Source: an uncultured Chloroflexales bacterium (GTDB lineage: Bacteria; Chloroflexota; Chloroflexia; Chloroflexales; Chloroflexaceae). Taken from it: a stretch of 30,831 nucleotides of DNA. The translations under genes and the position numbers were made by a program. The notes beneath the pieces were generated by a model. The model was not told the origin of the DNA. It made no database searches and worked only from the letters and a program-made list of their open reading frames with translations. The DNA lies in NCBI GenBank assembly GCA_937902315.1, contig CALGUG010000026.1, positions 1 through 30,831 on the forward strand, written 5' to 3'. Below, one piece after another: positions 7,520 through 14,972 of this stretch. The first letter of the stretch is position 1. Each line of letters starts with the position of its first letter.

Positions 7520-8118
7520 GCTTTCAGGGCGATCTCCAACAAGATGTGGTGCAGTTTCTGAAACAGCACGGCTTTGAAAAGACCGTCGGCCACTCAACGC
7601 GGGTCGCAGCGGAGGCGCGACGCATCGCCGAGCACTACGAACTCGATGTTGAAGCAGCAGAGCAGGCAGCTTGGCTGCACGATATCAGCGTGGTGATTCC
7701 CAATCACGAACGGATCGCCTATGCAGAAGAGCTGGGGATCGAAGTGTTGGAGGAAGAGCGCAAGCTACCGATGATTATCCATCAAAAGTTATCGGTGGCG
7801 ATCGCCAAAGAGCTCTTCGGAGTAACAAATGAGGCGGTGCTGAGCGCGATCGGCTGTCATACCACCCTGAAGGCTGGGGCGTCACAGCTCGATATGGCTG
7901 TGTTCGTAGCCGATAAAATCGCTTGGGATCAAGCGGGCGACCCACCCTATCTCGCCGAGATACAGTCCGCTTTACAGCGCTCGCTCGAACAGGCAGCCTT
8001 CTGCTATCTCGACTATCTCTGGCAGCGCCAAGCCGATCTGGTAGTGCTACACCCTTGGGCGATAGAGGCCCATTTAGAGATCGCCCAACAGCTTGCGACG
8101 AGCGCGCTCCACGCCTAG
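7483..8118 (+). CDS. HD-domain phosphohydrolase, YqeK-like
   Basis: A 211-residue HD-superfamily protein with a complete set of metal ligands: VGHSTR (His37), AAWLHDI (His66-Asp67), MIIHQK (His100), IGCHTT (His126) and FVADK (Asp144). This order and spacing match YqeK, which in other bacteria is a symmetrical diadenosine tetraphosphate hydrolase. YqeK genes usually sit by nadD and rsfS, which are not here, so the substrate is less certain. The start ATG lies within the preceding gene; only a weak AGGT precedes it. The C-terminus is a helical extension of normal length. Confidence 0.8.
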   Translation: METKLSQLVSQVSFQGDLQQDVVQFLKQHGFEKTVGHSTRVAAEARRIAEHYELDVEAAEQAAWLHDISVVIPNHERIAYAEELGIEVLEEERKLPMIIHQKLSVAIAKELFGVTNEAVLSAIGCHTTLKAGASQLDMAVFVADKIAWDQAGDPPYLAEIQSALQRSLEQAAFCYLDYLWQRQADLVVLHPWAIEAHLEIAQQLATSALHA

Positions 8119-8222
8119 CCCGCGTGCAACAAGCACAAGCGACAGCAGCTTGGGCGAGCGCAGCTGAAGAGCGTTCTCGCGCAGCTCGTGACAGCGTTAG
8201 GCAGTGCGAGAACGATGAAAAG

Positions 8223-8264
8223 GATGCGTATGCTGCTGCGCGATCGCGCAGCAGCATACGCATC
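8223..8264. repeat. 42-bp perfect palindrome
   Basis: Bases 8223-8243 and 8244-8264 are exact reverse complements with no loop; the centre is GCGCGATCGCGC. The left arm begins GATGCGTATGCTGCTGC. A second inverted repeat lies just upstream (CGTTCTCGC 8172-8180 with GCGAGAACG 8206-8214). Both sit between convergent genes, just upstream of a family A repeat. There is no T-run on either side, so it is not a standard intrinsic terminator, although it could slow polymerase in both directions. Confidence 0.9.
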
Positions 8265-8271
8265 AGCATTG

Positions 8272-8320
8272 ATGGGTGGGATGTTGGTAGCCGTAGGCGG
8301 ACGCGCTAAGGACCGAATGG
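8272..8320 (+). mobile_element. Family A dispersed repeat, copy 1
   Basis: Contains the family core GGGATGTTGGTAGCCG followed by TAGGCGGACGCGCTAAGG and GACCGAATGG. The same core recurs at 13017 (minus), 18212 (plus) and 19676 (minus), and in a variant form at 23559 (plus) and 26764 (minus). Short frames across it encode MLVAVGGRAKDRM-like peptides, but these are a by-product of the repeat and not genes. Confidence 0.75.
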
Positions 8321-8378
8321 TCGGTCGAGATCTTTCCGCCCGAAACCCCAATAACGATCTGAAACAGAACAATGCCCG

Positions 8379-8795
8379 CTAGCGGCGCTGTTCTTCGGGG
8401 CGCAGCTCGACTTTGATGCCGCCGCCCAAGGCGGCCAGCAGGTTGTAGCCCATACAGAAGAGCAGTACCGTCAAGGCGACCGCCAAAGCCCCCGCAGCAA
8501 TAAAGAGCAGTACAAGCATCACTAGCGTGGTACCTAGGTTGGTAGCCAGCTCGTTGATCGTCGACGCAGCGTTGCTCAGGCCGAGCAGTTGCACCACGTC
8601 GATGCTTGCGATCGGCTGGCCGAACACTTCGATGTCGAAGGTTTCGACCCGCGAGACCGACTCGTGGATGCGTTGGATCGCTTGGCCGATCAGCCACGCC
8701 AAGCCGATCGCCGGACAGAGCGCGATCAGCCAACCAAGCGCACAACCGACCCGTAAGGCCGAGAACAACGAGATACTGCGAACGGTATAACGCAT
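8379..8795 (-). CDS. Small membrane protein, DUF3566-like
   Basis: A 138-residue protein with two long hydrophobic segments (about residues 10-37 and 89-117) separated by a polar stretch of about 50 residues. The ending YNLLAALGGGIKVELRPEE resembles the C-terminus of DUF3566 transmembrane proteins, in which the second helix is followed by a short conserved beta segment. In that family the function is unknown; members often lie near gyrA or tRNA genes, which is not the case here. AGGAAAGGAAAG precedes the ATG at 8793-8795. Its 3' end faces the YqeK-like gene across the palindrome and repeat region. Confidence 0.65.
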   Translation of the reverse strand: MRYTVRSISLFSALRVGCALGWLIALCPAIGLAWLIGQAIQRIHESVSRVETFDIEVFGQPIASIDVVQLLGLSNAASTINELATNLGTTLVMLVLLFIAAGALAVALTVLLFCMGYNLLAALGGGIKVELRPEEQRR

Positions 8796-8883
8796 AGCTT
8801 TCCTTTCCTTCTGCTAGAGCCTCGCGCCGAGAGCAAGCGCTCGCTCTGTATGAGGAGCGACGTGAAGCTTGTTCTAGCTGGGC

Positions 8884-9471
8884 CTAGTCGAACATGGAAT
8901 CGATCAGACCACATACTTTAGGCACGATCCTGTTCCAATCGGCGTCGCCCCGCAAAATAAAATCGGCATGTACCTTGCTGGGCTCGATGTAAGTGTTGTG
9001 GCCAACCCGAGCGCATTCGAGGAAATAGGTGCCGATAAAATCAGGATCGCGGCTGGCACGTCCGCCCTTCATGTCACGCAGCATACGGCGTATGGCGCGT
9101 TGATCGCCTTCCAGATCGATGAAGAGGCGCAGGTCGAAGCGGCTGCGTACAAATTCGTGTACAAACAAGAGATGCCCTTCCACCAGAATAATTTCTGGGG
9201 CATCTTCGCGCGCGGCGATCTCGTCGATACTGCGCAAAAGTGCGGGCCATTCGATCGAGTTTTCGTGGTTGGCGTTGAAGATCTCTTCGCCCGTTAAACT
9301 GAAACGGAGTTTGGGTGCGTCGGGGCGCTGTGGGTTCATAAAGCGATCGGCCATAATTAACTCGACCGTATGTTTCCCGCGCTCCTGCAAGGCTTTAACT
9401 AAGGCCTGTGAGAAGGTGCTTTTACCAGAGGCCGATCCGCCTGCAATACCGATGATCACTTGCTTGGACAT
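8884..9471 (-). CDS. Uridine kinase-like P-loop phosphotransferase
   Basis: A cytosolic nucleoside/phosphoribulokinase-family enzyme. It begins MSKQVIIGIAGGSASGKST, where GGSASGKS (residues 11-18) is the Walker A loop. Later blocks are ELIMADRFMNPQR, EIILVEGHLLF (acidic residue after the strand, as in uridine kinases) and IRRMLRDMKGGRASRDPDF, the lid region with several arginines. A longer frame exists upstream, but the ATG at 9469-9471 is the normal family start, giving 195 residues, and has AAAGAG ahead of it. Uridine is the best guess of substrate; a related nucleoside or pantothenate-like substrate cannot be excluded. Confidence 0.8.
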   Translation of the reverse strand: MSKQVIIGIAGGSASGKSTFSQALVKALQERGKHTVELIMADRFMNPQRPDAPKLRFSLTGEEIFNANHENSIEWPALLRSIDEIAAREDAPEIILVEGHLLFVHEFVRSRFDLRLFIDLEGDQRAIRRMLRDMKGGRASRDPDFIGTYFLECARVGHNTYIEPSKVHADFILRGDADWNRIVPKVCGLIDSMFD

Positions 9472-9938
9472 ACAACTCTTTTGCTTTCTCTCAGAAGAGG
9501 TCACACTACCGAAACACAACGACAGCACTGGCGCTGCAGTCGACTCGCTTGATACAGCAGCCTCGGAGTAGAAGGCTACTTGATGTTCTGCTCGTGTTTT
9601 CTTGCTCCATTGCAAACAGTAGCTTGTACAGAAAAGCCCGCTTGTATATTGCTTGTGCGCTTCGGTTTAGGTATTATACGACCAGTCTGAGTGCCCTGCT
9701 GCACCGGGCTTGGCGAATCGCAAACAGGCGATTGCAAACGACTAAAGTAGCTCGATGTGGTACACTAGATCGGATATAATGCTGGATTATTCTTTTATGC
9801 CACAGCATTCCGAGTCGCAATTGTGCTCGCACGCCTTCTAAGCACGTAGCATATCTGTTGAAGAGCCACCTGATAGATGTTGATCTAGTGTCCTACATGC
9901 TGAATGTGCGGTCCACGAATGAATAGTATTGTAACAGC
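9472..9938. other. Intergenic region between divergent kinase and methyltransferase genes
   Basis: No gene is recognised. A plus-strand TATAAT stands at 9775-9780 but has only a poor -35 match. A minus-strand TATAAT stands at 9673-9678, again without a clear -35. A small hairpin AATCGC/GCGATT lies near 9716-9733. No family A or B repeat is present. Long upstream frames on both strands are not supported by ribosome sites or composition. Confidence 0.4.
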
Positions 9939-11066
9939 ATGAATACAAACGAATTTGACGATATTCCGCCTTACAATGACGATAGTGAGATCGAACAGAT
10001 CGAGATCTTGCGTATCAACAAGCCGCAATTTATCGAGCTGCTTCAGGTCGGTTTTGAGGCAGAAACAGTTGAGGGCTTGCGTGCATACTTCCGCGCCATC
10101 ACAGAACGGCTGCACGATCCTAACGACGAGCTGTTTCAGGTTCCTCAAGGGATCGAAGATGTGCAGTTCGGTAAGCCCTATCTGATCGCTGAACTCAACC
10201 AGATTCTCGAATCTTTTTCGATCGAACGCGCCCACTACTATATCGAACGCTTGATCAAGAGCGTGCGCGAAGTGCGCACCAACGGGATCAACGATATCAA
10301 CTTAAATCGCTGGAAACAGTACGAAGATATCTATACCGATAGCCTCTGGCAGATCGACCGACGCGATAGCTCGGGCGTGCATAAGGCGGGCTATTGGGGC
10401 AATTTTATTCCGCAGATTCCCAACCAGATGATGCGGCGCTATACCAAACCAGGCGATTGGGTGCTCGATACCTTCGCAGGCTCGGGCACCACCTTGATCG
10501 AAGGCCAGCGACTGGGGCGCAATACGATTGGAATCGAGCTGCAAGAGCGAATGGTCGAGCAGATCCGCGAGTTGGTCAAAGCCGAGCCAAATAAGCACGG
10601 GGTTAAAAGCGAAGTCAAACATGGCGATAACCTCGCGGTCGACTACCAAGCGCTGCTAGCCGAATACGGTGTTTCGGCGGTGCAACTGGTGATTATGCAC
10701 CCGCCCTATTTCGATATTATCAAGTTTAGCGACGATGAACGCGACTTCTCGAACGCCGAGTCGGTCGAACAGTTTCTCGAAATGATGGGGCAGCTCGTCG
10801 ATAAGGTCGCACCTGTTCTCGAGAAGGGGCGCTATCTGGTGATCGTGATCGGCGATAAGTACGTGAAGGGTGAATGGATTCCGCTTGGCTTCCAAACCAT
10901 GAATATGGTGATGCAACGCGGTTTTGCATTGAAGAGCATTATCGTCAAGAACTTCGAAGATACCTCGGCCAAGCGCAGTCAAAAAGAGCTGTGGCGCTAT
11001 CGGGCTTTTGTAGGCGGCTTTTATATTTTTAAACATGAATATATCTTTTTGTTCAAAAAGCGCTGA
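9939..11066 (+). CDS. Orphan amino-DNA methyltransferase (N6-adenine or N4-cytosine type)
   Basis: A SAM-dependent DNA amino-methyltransferase of 375 residues. Motif I is WVLDTFAGSGTTLIEGQ (FAGSGTT, residues 179-185), preceded by NFIPQIPNQMMRRYTKPGD. Motif IV is MHPPYF (HPPY, residues 254-257), so motif I comes before motif IV. In the common beta class (Pfam N6_N4_Mtase) the PPY motif comes first, so this looks like a permuted arrangement. The first 145 residues are acidic and helical and may act in target recognition. No restriction enzyme or specificity subunit is adjacent. No good Shine-Dalgarno precedes the ATG. A strong terminator follows. Confidence 0.85.
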   Translation: MNTNEFDDIPPYNDDSEIEQIEILRINKPQFIELLQVGFEAETVEGLRAYFRAITERLHDPNDELFQVPQGIEDVQFGKPYLIAELNQILESFSIERAHYYIERLIKSVREVRTNGINDINLNRWKQYEDIYTDSLWQIDRRDSSGVHKAGYWGNFIPQIPNQMMRRYTKPGDWVLDTFAGSGTTLIEGQRLGRNTIGIELQERMVEQIRELVKAEPNKHGVKSEVKHGDNLAVDYQALLAEYGVSAVQLVIMHPPYFDIIKFSDDERDFSNAESVEQFLEMMGQLVDKVAPVLEKGRYLVIVIGDKYVKGEWIPLGFQTMNMVMQRGFALKSIIVKNFEDTSAKRSQKELWRYRAFVGGFYIFKHEYIFLFKKR

Positions 11067-11111
11067 GCCGCGCTATTGAGCGCTGAGAAGGCGCTACTGG
11101 TACGTGAAGAA

Positions 11112-11152
11112 GTGTTCCGATGCAAACGATTGGGCATCGGGACGCTTTTTTA
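11112..11152 (+). terminator. Intrinsic terminator after the DNA methyltransferase
   Basis: GTGTTCCGATGC (11112-11123) pairs with GCATCGGGACGC (11134-11145) through 12 positions including G-U pairs, around a 10-base loop, and a T-run follows (11146-11151). It lies 45 bases after the stop codon of the methyltransferase gene. Confidence 0.88.
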
Positions 11153-11354
11153 TTTCAAGCGGGCTGCGATTGTAAAGCGGCGCAACAGGCAAAACATGCC
11201 CCTTTTTCAGGCGCGATCGAATGGTTACTAGAGGCGGCAAGTTAACTATTTTGACATCTGGCCTACACGAAGGATCGAGCGGTGGTATAGTTCTCTTAGA
11301 GTCCCATCAGATACACCAACAGAGGCAAATGCACAAAAGCTATTGAAGAGATCA

Positions 11355-11477
11355 TACCAAATCCGGTTGATTAGGTTCTCTTTGGCCTTCGGCAGAGCGG
11401 AACGTGACTCTTTTTGCTTTTCCCGGCTTTTCGTTTTTCTGAGTGAAGAGCATGCAGGTCTTTAAACGGATTTGGTA
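11355..11477. mobile_element. MITE-like element, family B, copy 3 (compact form)
   Basis: The cleanest compact copy, about 123 bp. It starts TACCAAATCCGGTTGATTAG and ends with TTTAAACGGATTTGGTA, with the body TTTGGCCTTCGGCAGAGCGG followed by GTGACTCTTTTTGC. It has no central palindrome, so it serves as a reference for the copies that carry one. The rest of the gap (11153-11354) shows nothing recognisable apart from an isolated TTGACA at 11251 without a partner -10 box. Confidence 0.82.
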
Positions 11478-11521
11478 TCAGAGATCGATGATCGATTCAG
11501 AGGGGATCAAAGGAGATGATC

Positions 11522-12160
11522 ATGGAGAGGTATCGATTTTTAGCGATCTTTGTGTTGGCAAGCTGTCTTTTGCTTCAGGGAAGCGAGATCTCTGCCCAGC
11601 AAGATAAGTATCGGATCTGGCTTCCGCATGTCGTAAGCGAACTCGGGCCGCTCGATACGCTGGTATTACAAAGCAGCGATCTGCCCAGTAACTATACGCG
11701 CAGCAGCCGTTGGCTGAGCAATGAAGACGCTGCTCGCATGAGTTCAAATTACCCTGCCACTATCGCAGAGTTCAAGGCCCAAAAGCGCGAACAAGCCTTC
11801 TTGGCAAACTTTACATCGCAGGCTTTCGCCAACGACGGCGCGCTCTCGGTGCGCAACGAAGTGGCGCGCTATCACGACTACATGGGGGCAGAGCGCGCAC
11901 TGAGATTTAGCCGCAATCAGCTTCTAGAACAAGGTGCCAATCAAATCGTTCAAAACAGCTTAGGATCGGCCTCTTTTGCAATGCGACGCGAGTTGATACG
12001 AGAATTAGATAAGGCCGAGTTGGTTCAGTTTAGCTTTGGAATCCAGCATCGACGCTATGTTTCGTTTGTCTATGTTATCGGGTACCGCCATGCGCTTGAG
12101 GAGGAAGAAGCGCTCGAGATCGCACAATTGGCAGCTCGCCGTCTAGGCGCGATTCGCTAG
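11522..12160 (+). CDS. Secreted hypothetical protein
   Basis: A 212-residue protein with a signal peptide: basic MERYR, hydrophobic FLAIFVLASCLLLQG, then a cleavage region near ISAQQ. Soon after comes YRIWLPHV, a short stretch often seen just behind the signal peptide in secreted Chloroflexota proteins. The remainder is polar, with no recognised domain, no cysteine pair in the mature part and no membrane anchor. I place the start at the ATG at 11522 because AGGAG (11511-11515) lies 6 bases ahead of it; the ATG at 11516 would abut that site. Its stop codon overlaps that of the convergent GntR gene. Confidence 0.7.
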   Translation: MERYRFLAIFVLASCLLLQGSEISAQQDKYRIWLPHVVSELGPLDTLVLQSSDLPSNYTRSSRWLSNEDAARMSSNYPATIAEFKAQKREQAFLANFTSQAFANDGALSVRNEVARYHDYMGAERALRFSRNQLLEQGANQIVQNSLGSASFAMRRELIRELDKAELVQFSFGIQHRRYVSFVYVIGYRHALEEEEALEIAQLAARRLGAIR

Positions 12161-12837
12161 GCTTCTTTGGCCTCGATATAGGCCGTATAAGAGATGAGGG
12201 CACCTTGATTATGTTGTTTGATCAGGCGCTCTAGTTCGCTGTAGTTGCGCGTGCGCATAGCTTCAAGAATAGCGTGGTGCTCTTGTTGGGCAATATCAAG
12301 CCGATGGATTAAAACATCTGAGAAGTAGTAACGTCGTACGCGATCCCAGCGGTCGAAGATGCGATGCGTCATCTCCTGCAGCATTGTCATGCCTGTAAAC
12401 GACGAGATGGTGCGGTGAAATTTGCTGTTCAGGTCGGGCCAGCGCTCGAATGCTTGGCGCTCGAGCACTTCGTCCATCTCCTGGTTGATGGCGCTCAGCT
12501 CTAGAAAGTTAGCGGCTGTGATACGTTGGGCGGCAGTACGGGTCGCAACCACTTCAAGCCCTTCAAGAATGGTGAAGATCTCGGTGATAGCGGAAGGGGC
12601 GATCGGAGCGACGATCGCCCCTACGTGGGGCGTCATTTCAACTAGGCCCTCGGATTGCAGCAGATGTAATGCTTCACGAACAGGTATGGGGCTAACAGAA
12701 AGCTGTTGAGCGATGTCTTCGATCACAAGTCGCGCACCGGGCAAAAGATCGCAATGCATAATGGCGTGACGAAGGGTCGAATAAACAAGGTCTTGTTTCG
12801 TTTGATAGTGAATACCTGTCGCTTTTTCCAAACGCAT
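12157..12837 (-). CDS. GntR-family transcriptional regulator, FadR/FCD subfamily
   Basis: A 226-residue regulator. Residues 10-75 form the winged helix-turn-helix (QDLVYSTLRHAIMHCDLLPG then IAQQLSVSPIPVREALHLL, the classic GntR recognition helix). Residues 90-220 form the all-helical FCD ligand domain with the metal-binding type histidines in LNSKFHRTISS and AQQEHHAILEAM. AGGAAGG precedes the ATG. Such proteins normally repress oxidative or sugar/organic-acid pathways and respond to a small acid. The divergent aldo/keto reductase-ridA pair is a candidate target. The near-palindrome over its own promoter suggests autoregulation. Confidence 0.92.
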   Translation of the reverse strand: MRLEKATGIHYQTKQDLVYSTLRHAIMHCDLLPGARLVIEDIAQQLSVSPIPVREALHLLQSEGLVEMTPHVGAIVAPIAPSAITEIFTILEGLEVVATRTAAQRITAANFLELSAINQEMDEVLERQAFERWPDLNSKFHRTISSFTGMTMLQEMTHRIFDRWDRVRRYYFSDVLIHRLDIAQQEHHAILEAMRTRNYSELERLIKQHNQGALISYTAYIEAKEA

Positions 12838-12871
12838 AGTTTTTCCTTCCTAAAGGAAAGCGATTTGAAAG

Positions 12872-12904
12872 TATTATATACAATATAGCTTGTAGGCCTG
12901 TCAA
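12872..12904 (-). promoter_or_regulatory. Promoter and possible autoregulatory operator of the GntR gene
   Basis: Reading the minus strand, TTGACA (12899-12904) is followed after 18 bases by TATATA (12875-12880), or after 20 bases by TATAAT (12873-12878). Over the -10 region lies TATTGTATATAATA (12872-12885), which matches its own reverse complement at 12 of 14 positions, the kind of short AT-rich inverted repeat bound by GntR/FCD proteins. Confidence 0.6.
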
Positions 12905-13016
12905 TCACGAGCTTGGTTAGGGTGCGCTCGGGCAGATCAGCGCTACTAAGAAAGCCAAGCGATTACTTTAGGTTGTTATAACAAATTCGCTTACTCTCTT
13001 CAGATTGCAGCGGCGT

Positions 13017-13109
13017 GGTCTTTCCCTTCCATTCGTACCTTGGCGCGTCCGCCTTCGGCTACCAACATCCCGCCCACCAAACGAGGCTTGTAGCTGTGCG
13101 TCCGAAAGA
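13017..13109 (-). mobile_element. Family A dispersed repeat, copy 2
   Basis: On the minus strand it reads GGGCGGGATGTTGGTAGCCG, AAGGCGGACGCGCCAAGG, then GAATGGAAGGGAAAGACC. Before the core it has CACAGCTACAAGCC, which is shared with the copy at 19676. Beyond its other edge, on the plus strand, stands a family B end at 13127-13144, and the same arrangement is seen at the 19676 copy. Confidence 0.75.
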
Positions 13110-13126
13110 GCTCTCCAAAAGCAATA

Positions 13127-13190
13127 ATTCAAACGGATTTTGTATTGGCCTTGGGCAAAGTGGAAAGAGGCTCTAGCTTGCCTCAGTTTT
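13127..13190 (+). mobile_element. Rearranged family B fragment
   Basis: A right-hand end (TTCAAACGGATTTTGTAT) is followed directly by the family B body TTGGCCTTGGGCAAAGTGG, the reverse of the usual order in which the left end precedes the body. This suggests a junction between a family A element ending in a B-type terminal repeat and the remains of a family B element. The following 230 bases up to the next gene contain no gene. An extended -10 TGATACACT lies near 13366 ahead of the aldo/keto reductase. Confidence 0.55.
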
Positions 13191-13421
13191 TCCTTGTTGT
13201 TGCATGGGGATTCGCTATGTTATGCACTAGGTTCGCTGCGAGCTAGCCTAGGCGACGGGCGCGATGGCGCGGGCACAGAGAAGCGTGGAGTGGGTATAGT
13301 TTGTTTTTCCAACGATGGAAGCGTTCTTAGGGCATTCTAAAGCTGAAAACGCTTTGTGAAATCCATGATACACTGAGCGCTACAAACCAATGTTAAGGTT
13401 AACGCCAGAAGGAGTACAGTG

Positions 13422-14399
13422 ATGTCCATTCCAACTAATCAGCAGCCTTTACCAAAGAAGGTATTGGGAAAGACAGGTCTTGAAGTAACACCGCTTTGTT
13501 TCGGCTATGCCGCGCTCGGTAATATGCCCGATACCTTCGCTTACGAAGTCGCCGATGAGCAAGCCTTTGAAACGCTGCGCGCAGCCTTCGCCAGCCCTGT
13601 CAACTTCAGCGACACGGCTGCTTCTTACGGCGACGGTGAGAGCGAGCGCCGTATCGGTCTGGTTTTGAAAGAGATCGGCGGTATTCCGGAAGGCCATGTG
13701 CTTGCTAGCAAGGCTGACCGCCATCTGCAGACCGGCGATTTCAGTGGCGACCAGATCAAGCGCTCGGTCGAACGCAGCCTCAAGCTGCTCGGTCTCGATA
13801 AGATTCAGATTATGCACCTGCACGACCCAGAACACGCGCCCTTTACCGCCATTATGGCTCCGGGCGGCCCGGTCGAGGTGCTGCTCGACTTTAAGCGCCA
13901 AGGTGTGATCGAATATGTGGGTGTGGCAGGCGGCCCGGTTGATCTGATGATGCGTTATGTCGAGACCGGTGCCTTCGACCTGATGATCACCCACAACCGC
14001 TACACCTTGCTCAACCGTTCCGCCGATGCGCTGCTGAGCTTGGCCGCCGAAAAGGGCCTAGGCGTGATCAATGCTGCGCCCTACGGTAGCGGTATGCTGG
14101 CTAAAGGCCCCGATGCCTACCCGCGCTACGCTTACCAAGATGCGCCCGATCTGTTGGTCGAGCGCACCCGCCAACTCGATGCGATCTGTAAGGAATTTGG
14201 TGTGCCGCTAGCCGCCGCTGCTCTACAGTTCTCGACGCGCGACCCGCGCATCCACTCGACGGTAGTGGGCATTACGCGCGCAAGCCGCATTCAGCAGACG
14301 ATCGACCTCTACAACTACCCCATCCCCGAAGAGTTGTGGACCCGTTTGGCCGAAGTGCCGTTCGAAATGGATGATCCTGAAGCAAACCGCTGGAGCTAA
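13422..14399 (+). CDS. Aldo/keto reductase (D-threo-aldose 1-dehydrogenase/fucose dehydrogenase-like)
   Basis: A 325-residue TIM-barrel NAD(P)-dependent oxidoreductase. The catalytic tetrad is visible: Asp64 in NFSDTAASYG, Tyr69, Lys97 in LASKADRH and His132 in IMHLHDPEH. N-terminal KVLGKTGLEVTPLCFG and the C-terminal cofactor segment STVVGITRASRIQQTI are typical. It resembles the subgroup with L-fucose, D-threo-aldose and pyridoxal dehydrogenases, so a sugar or aldehyde substrate is likely, but the exact one is unknown. The start is the ATG at 13422, 7 bases after AAGGAG; the GTG directly before it would be too close. It is followed 6 bases later by ridA. Confidence 0.88.
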   Translation: MSIPTNQQPLPKKVLGKTGLEVTPLCFGYAALGNMPDTFAYEVADEQAFETLRAAFASPVNFSDTAASYGDGESERRIGLVLKEIGGIPEGHVLASKADRHLQTGDFSGDQIKRSVERSLKLLGLDKIQIMHLHDPEHAPFTAIMAPGGPVEVLLDFKRQGVIEYVGVAGGPVDLMMRYVETGAFDLMITHNRYTLLNRSADALLSLAAEKGLGVINAAPYGSGMLAKGPDAYPRYAYQDAPDLLVERTRQLDAICKEFGVPLAAAALQFSTRDPRIHSTVVGITRASRIQQTIDLYNYPIPEELWTRLAEVPFEMDDPEANRWS

Positions 14400-14405
14400 A
14401 GGACT

Positions 14406-14786
14406 ATGGCAAAGAAACAAATTTTGACCAACAAAGCACCCCAACCGGGCGGTGCCTATTCGCAAGGTCTAAGAGTCGGCGATTTTGTGTTTGTGGCGGG
14501 CCAGGTGCCGGTTAATCCCGCAACTGGTAAGCTCGAGGCCGAGACGATCGAAGAGCAGACCAACCAAGTGATCTCGAATATCGAGGCGATTCTGGCAGAA
14601 GAGGGCTTGGGTCTGGCCGATGTGGTGAAGGCGACGGTTCATTTGAGCGATATGTCGCTCTTTGCGCGCTTCAACGAAGTGTATGCCAGCCGCTTCCCTG
14701 ACCCCAAACCGGTGCGCACAACGGTCGGCAGCCAGTTGGCAGGCTTTCTGGTCGAGATCGATGTGATCGCCTACGCTGGAAAGTAG
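14406..14786 (+). CDS. ridA: RidA family 2-iminobutanoate/2-iminopropanoate deaminase
   Basis: A 126-residue protein of the YjgF/YER057c/UK114 family, which forms trimers and hydrolyses reactive enamine/imine intermediates released by PLP enzymes. Family residues are present: Tyr18 and Ser19 in GGAYSQG, the GQVP turn, Arg104 in KPVRTTVG (carboxylate binding) and Glu117 in LVEIDVIA. Those residues fit the active RidA subgroup. It follows the aldo/keto reductase by 6 bases, with AAAGGA overlapping that gene's stop, so the two form an operon. A hairpin terminator comes after it. Confidence 0.94.
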   Translation: MAKKQILTNKAPQPGGAYSQGLRVGDFVFVAGQVPVNPATGKLEAETIEEQTNQVISNIEAILAEEGLGLADVVKATVHLSDMSLFARFNEVYASRFPDPKPVRTTVGSQLAGFLVEIDVIAYAGK

Positions 14787-14795
14787 CTTTATGTA

Positions 14796-14838
14796 AAGGA
14801 AAGAGGGCTTGGCAAGGCTGCCAGACCCTCTTTTCCTT
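14796..14838 (+). terminator. Terminator after ridA
   Basis: AAGGAAAGAGGG (14796-14807) pairs with CCCTCTTTTCCTT (14826-14838), with one bulged base and an inner TGGCA/TGCCA extension. The purine-rich arm on one side and the T-rich arm on the other mean the hairpin carries U-rich sequence in its own 3' arm. It lies 10 bases after the ridA stop. Confidence 0.7.
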
Positions 14839-14853
14839 ATGTTGCGTTTTGCC

Positions 14854-14953
14854 AGCACATCCGGATGAGCTTATTGCTTTTTGGCCTTGGGCAGAGGAAA
14901 CCTGACTCTGTTTTCTTGCTTATGAGTATGCAGCTCTTTAAACGGATTTGGTA
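14854..14953. mobile_element. MITE-like element, family B, copy 4 (degenerate)
   Basis: A decayed left end (GCACATCCGGATGA) precedes the body TTTTTGGCCTTGGGCAGAGG, and the intact right end CTCTTTAAACGGATTTGGTA closes it at 14952-14953. It is about 100 bp long, shorter than the reference copy at 11355, and has no central palindrome. It lies in the gap between ridA and the convergent dehydrogenase gene. Confidence 0.7.
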
Positions 14954-14972
14954 CTAATATGCTTGGAAGAGC

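Noticed and set aside
7775..8269. 164-codon minus-strand open frame opposite the YqeK-like gene
   Set aside because: Overlaps a well-supported HD-domain gene, is arginine-rich and includes the palindrome arms; no recognised domain.
9549..9779. 76-codon plus-strand open frame ahead of the DNA methyltransferase
   Set aside because: No ribosome site and low protein-like character; partly overlaps the upstream region of the kinase gene.
11251..11291. TTGACA (11251) with TATAGT (11286) as a promoter
   Set aside because: The spacing is 29 bases, far outside the workable range.
13140..13340. 66-codon plus-strand open frame downstream of the family A/B junction
   Set aside because: Begins inside a family B fragment and shows no domain or ribosome site.
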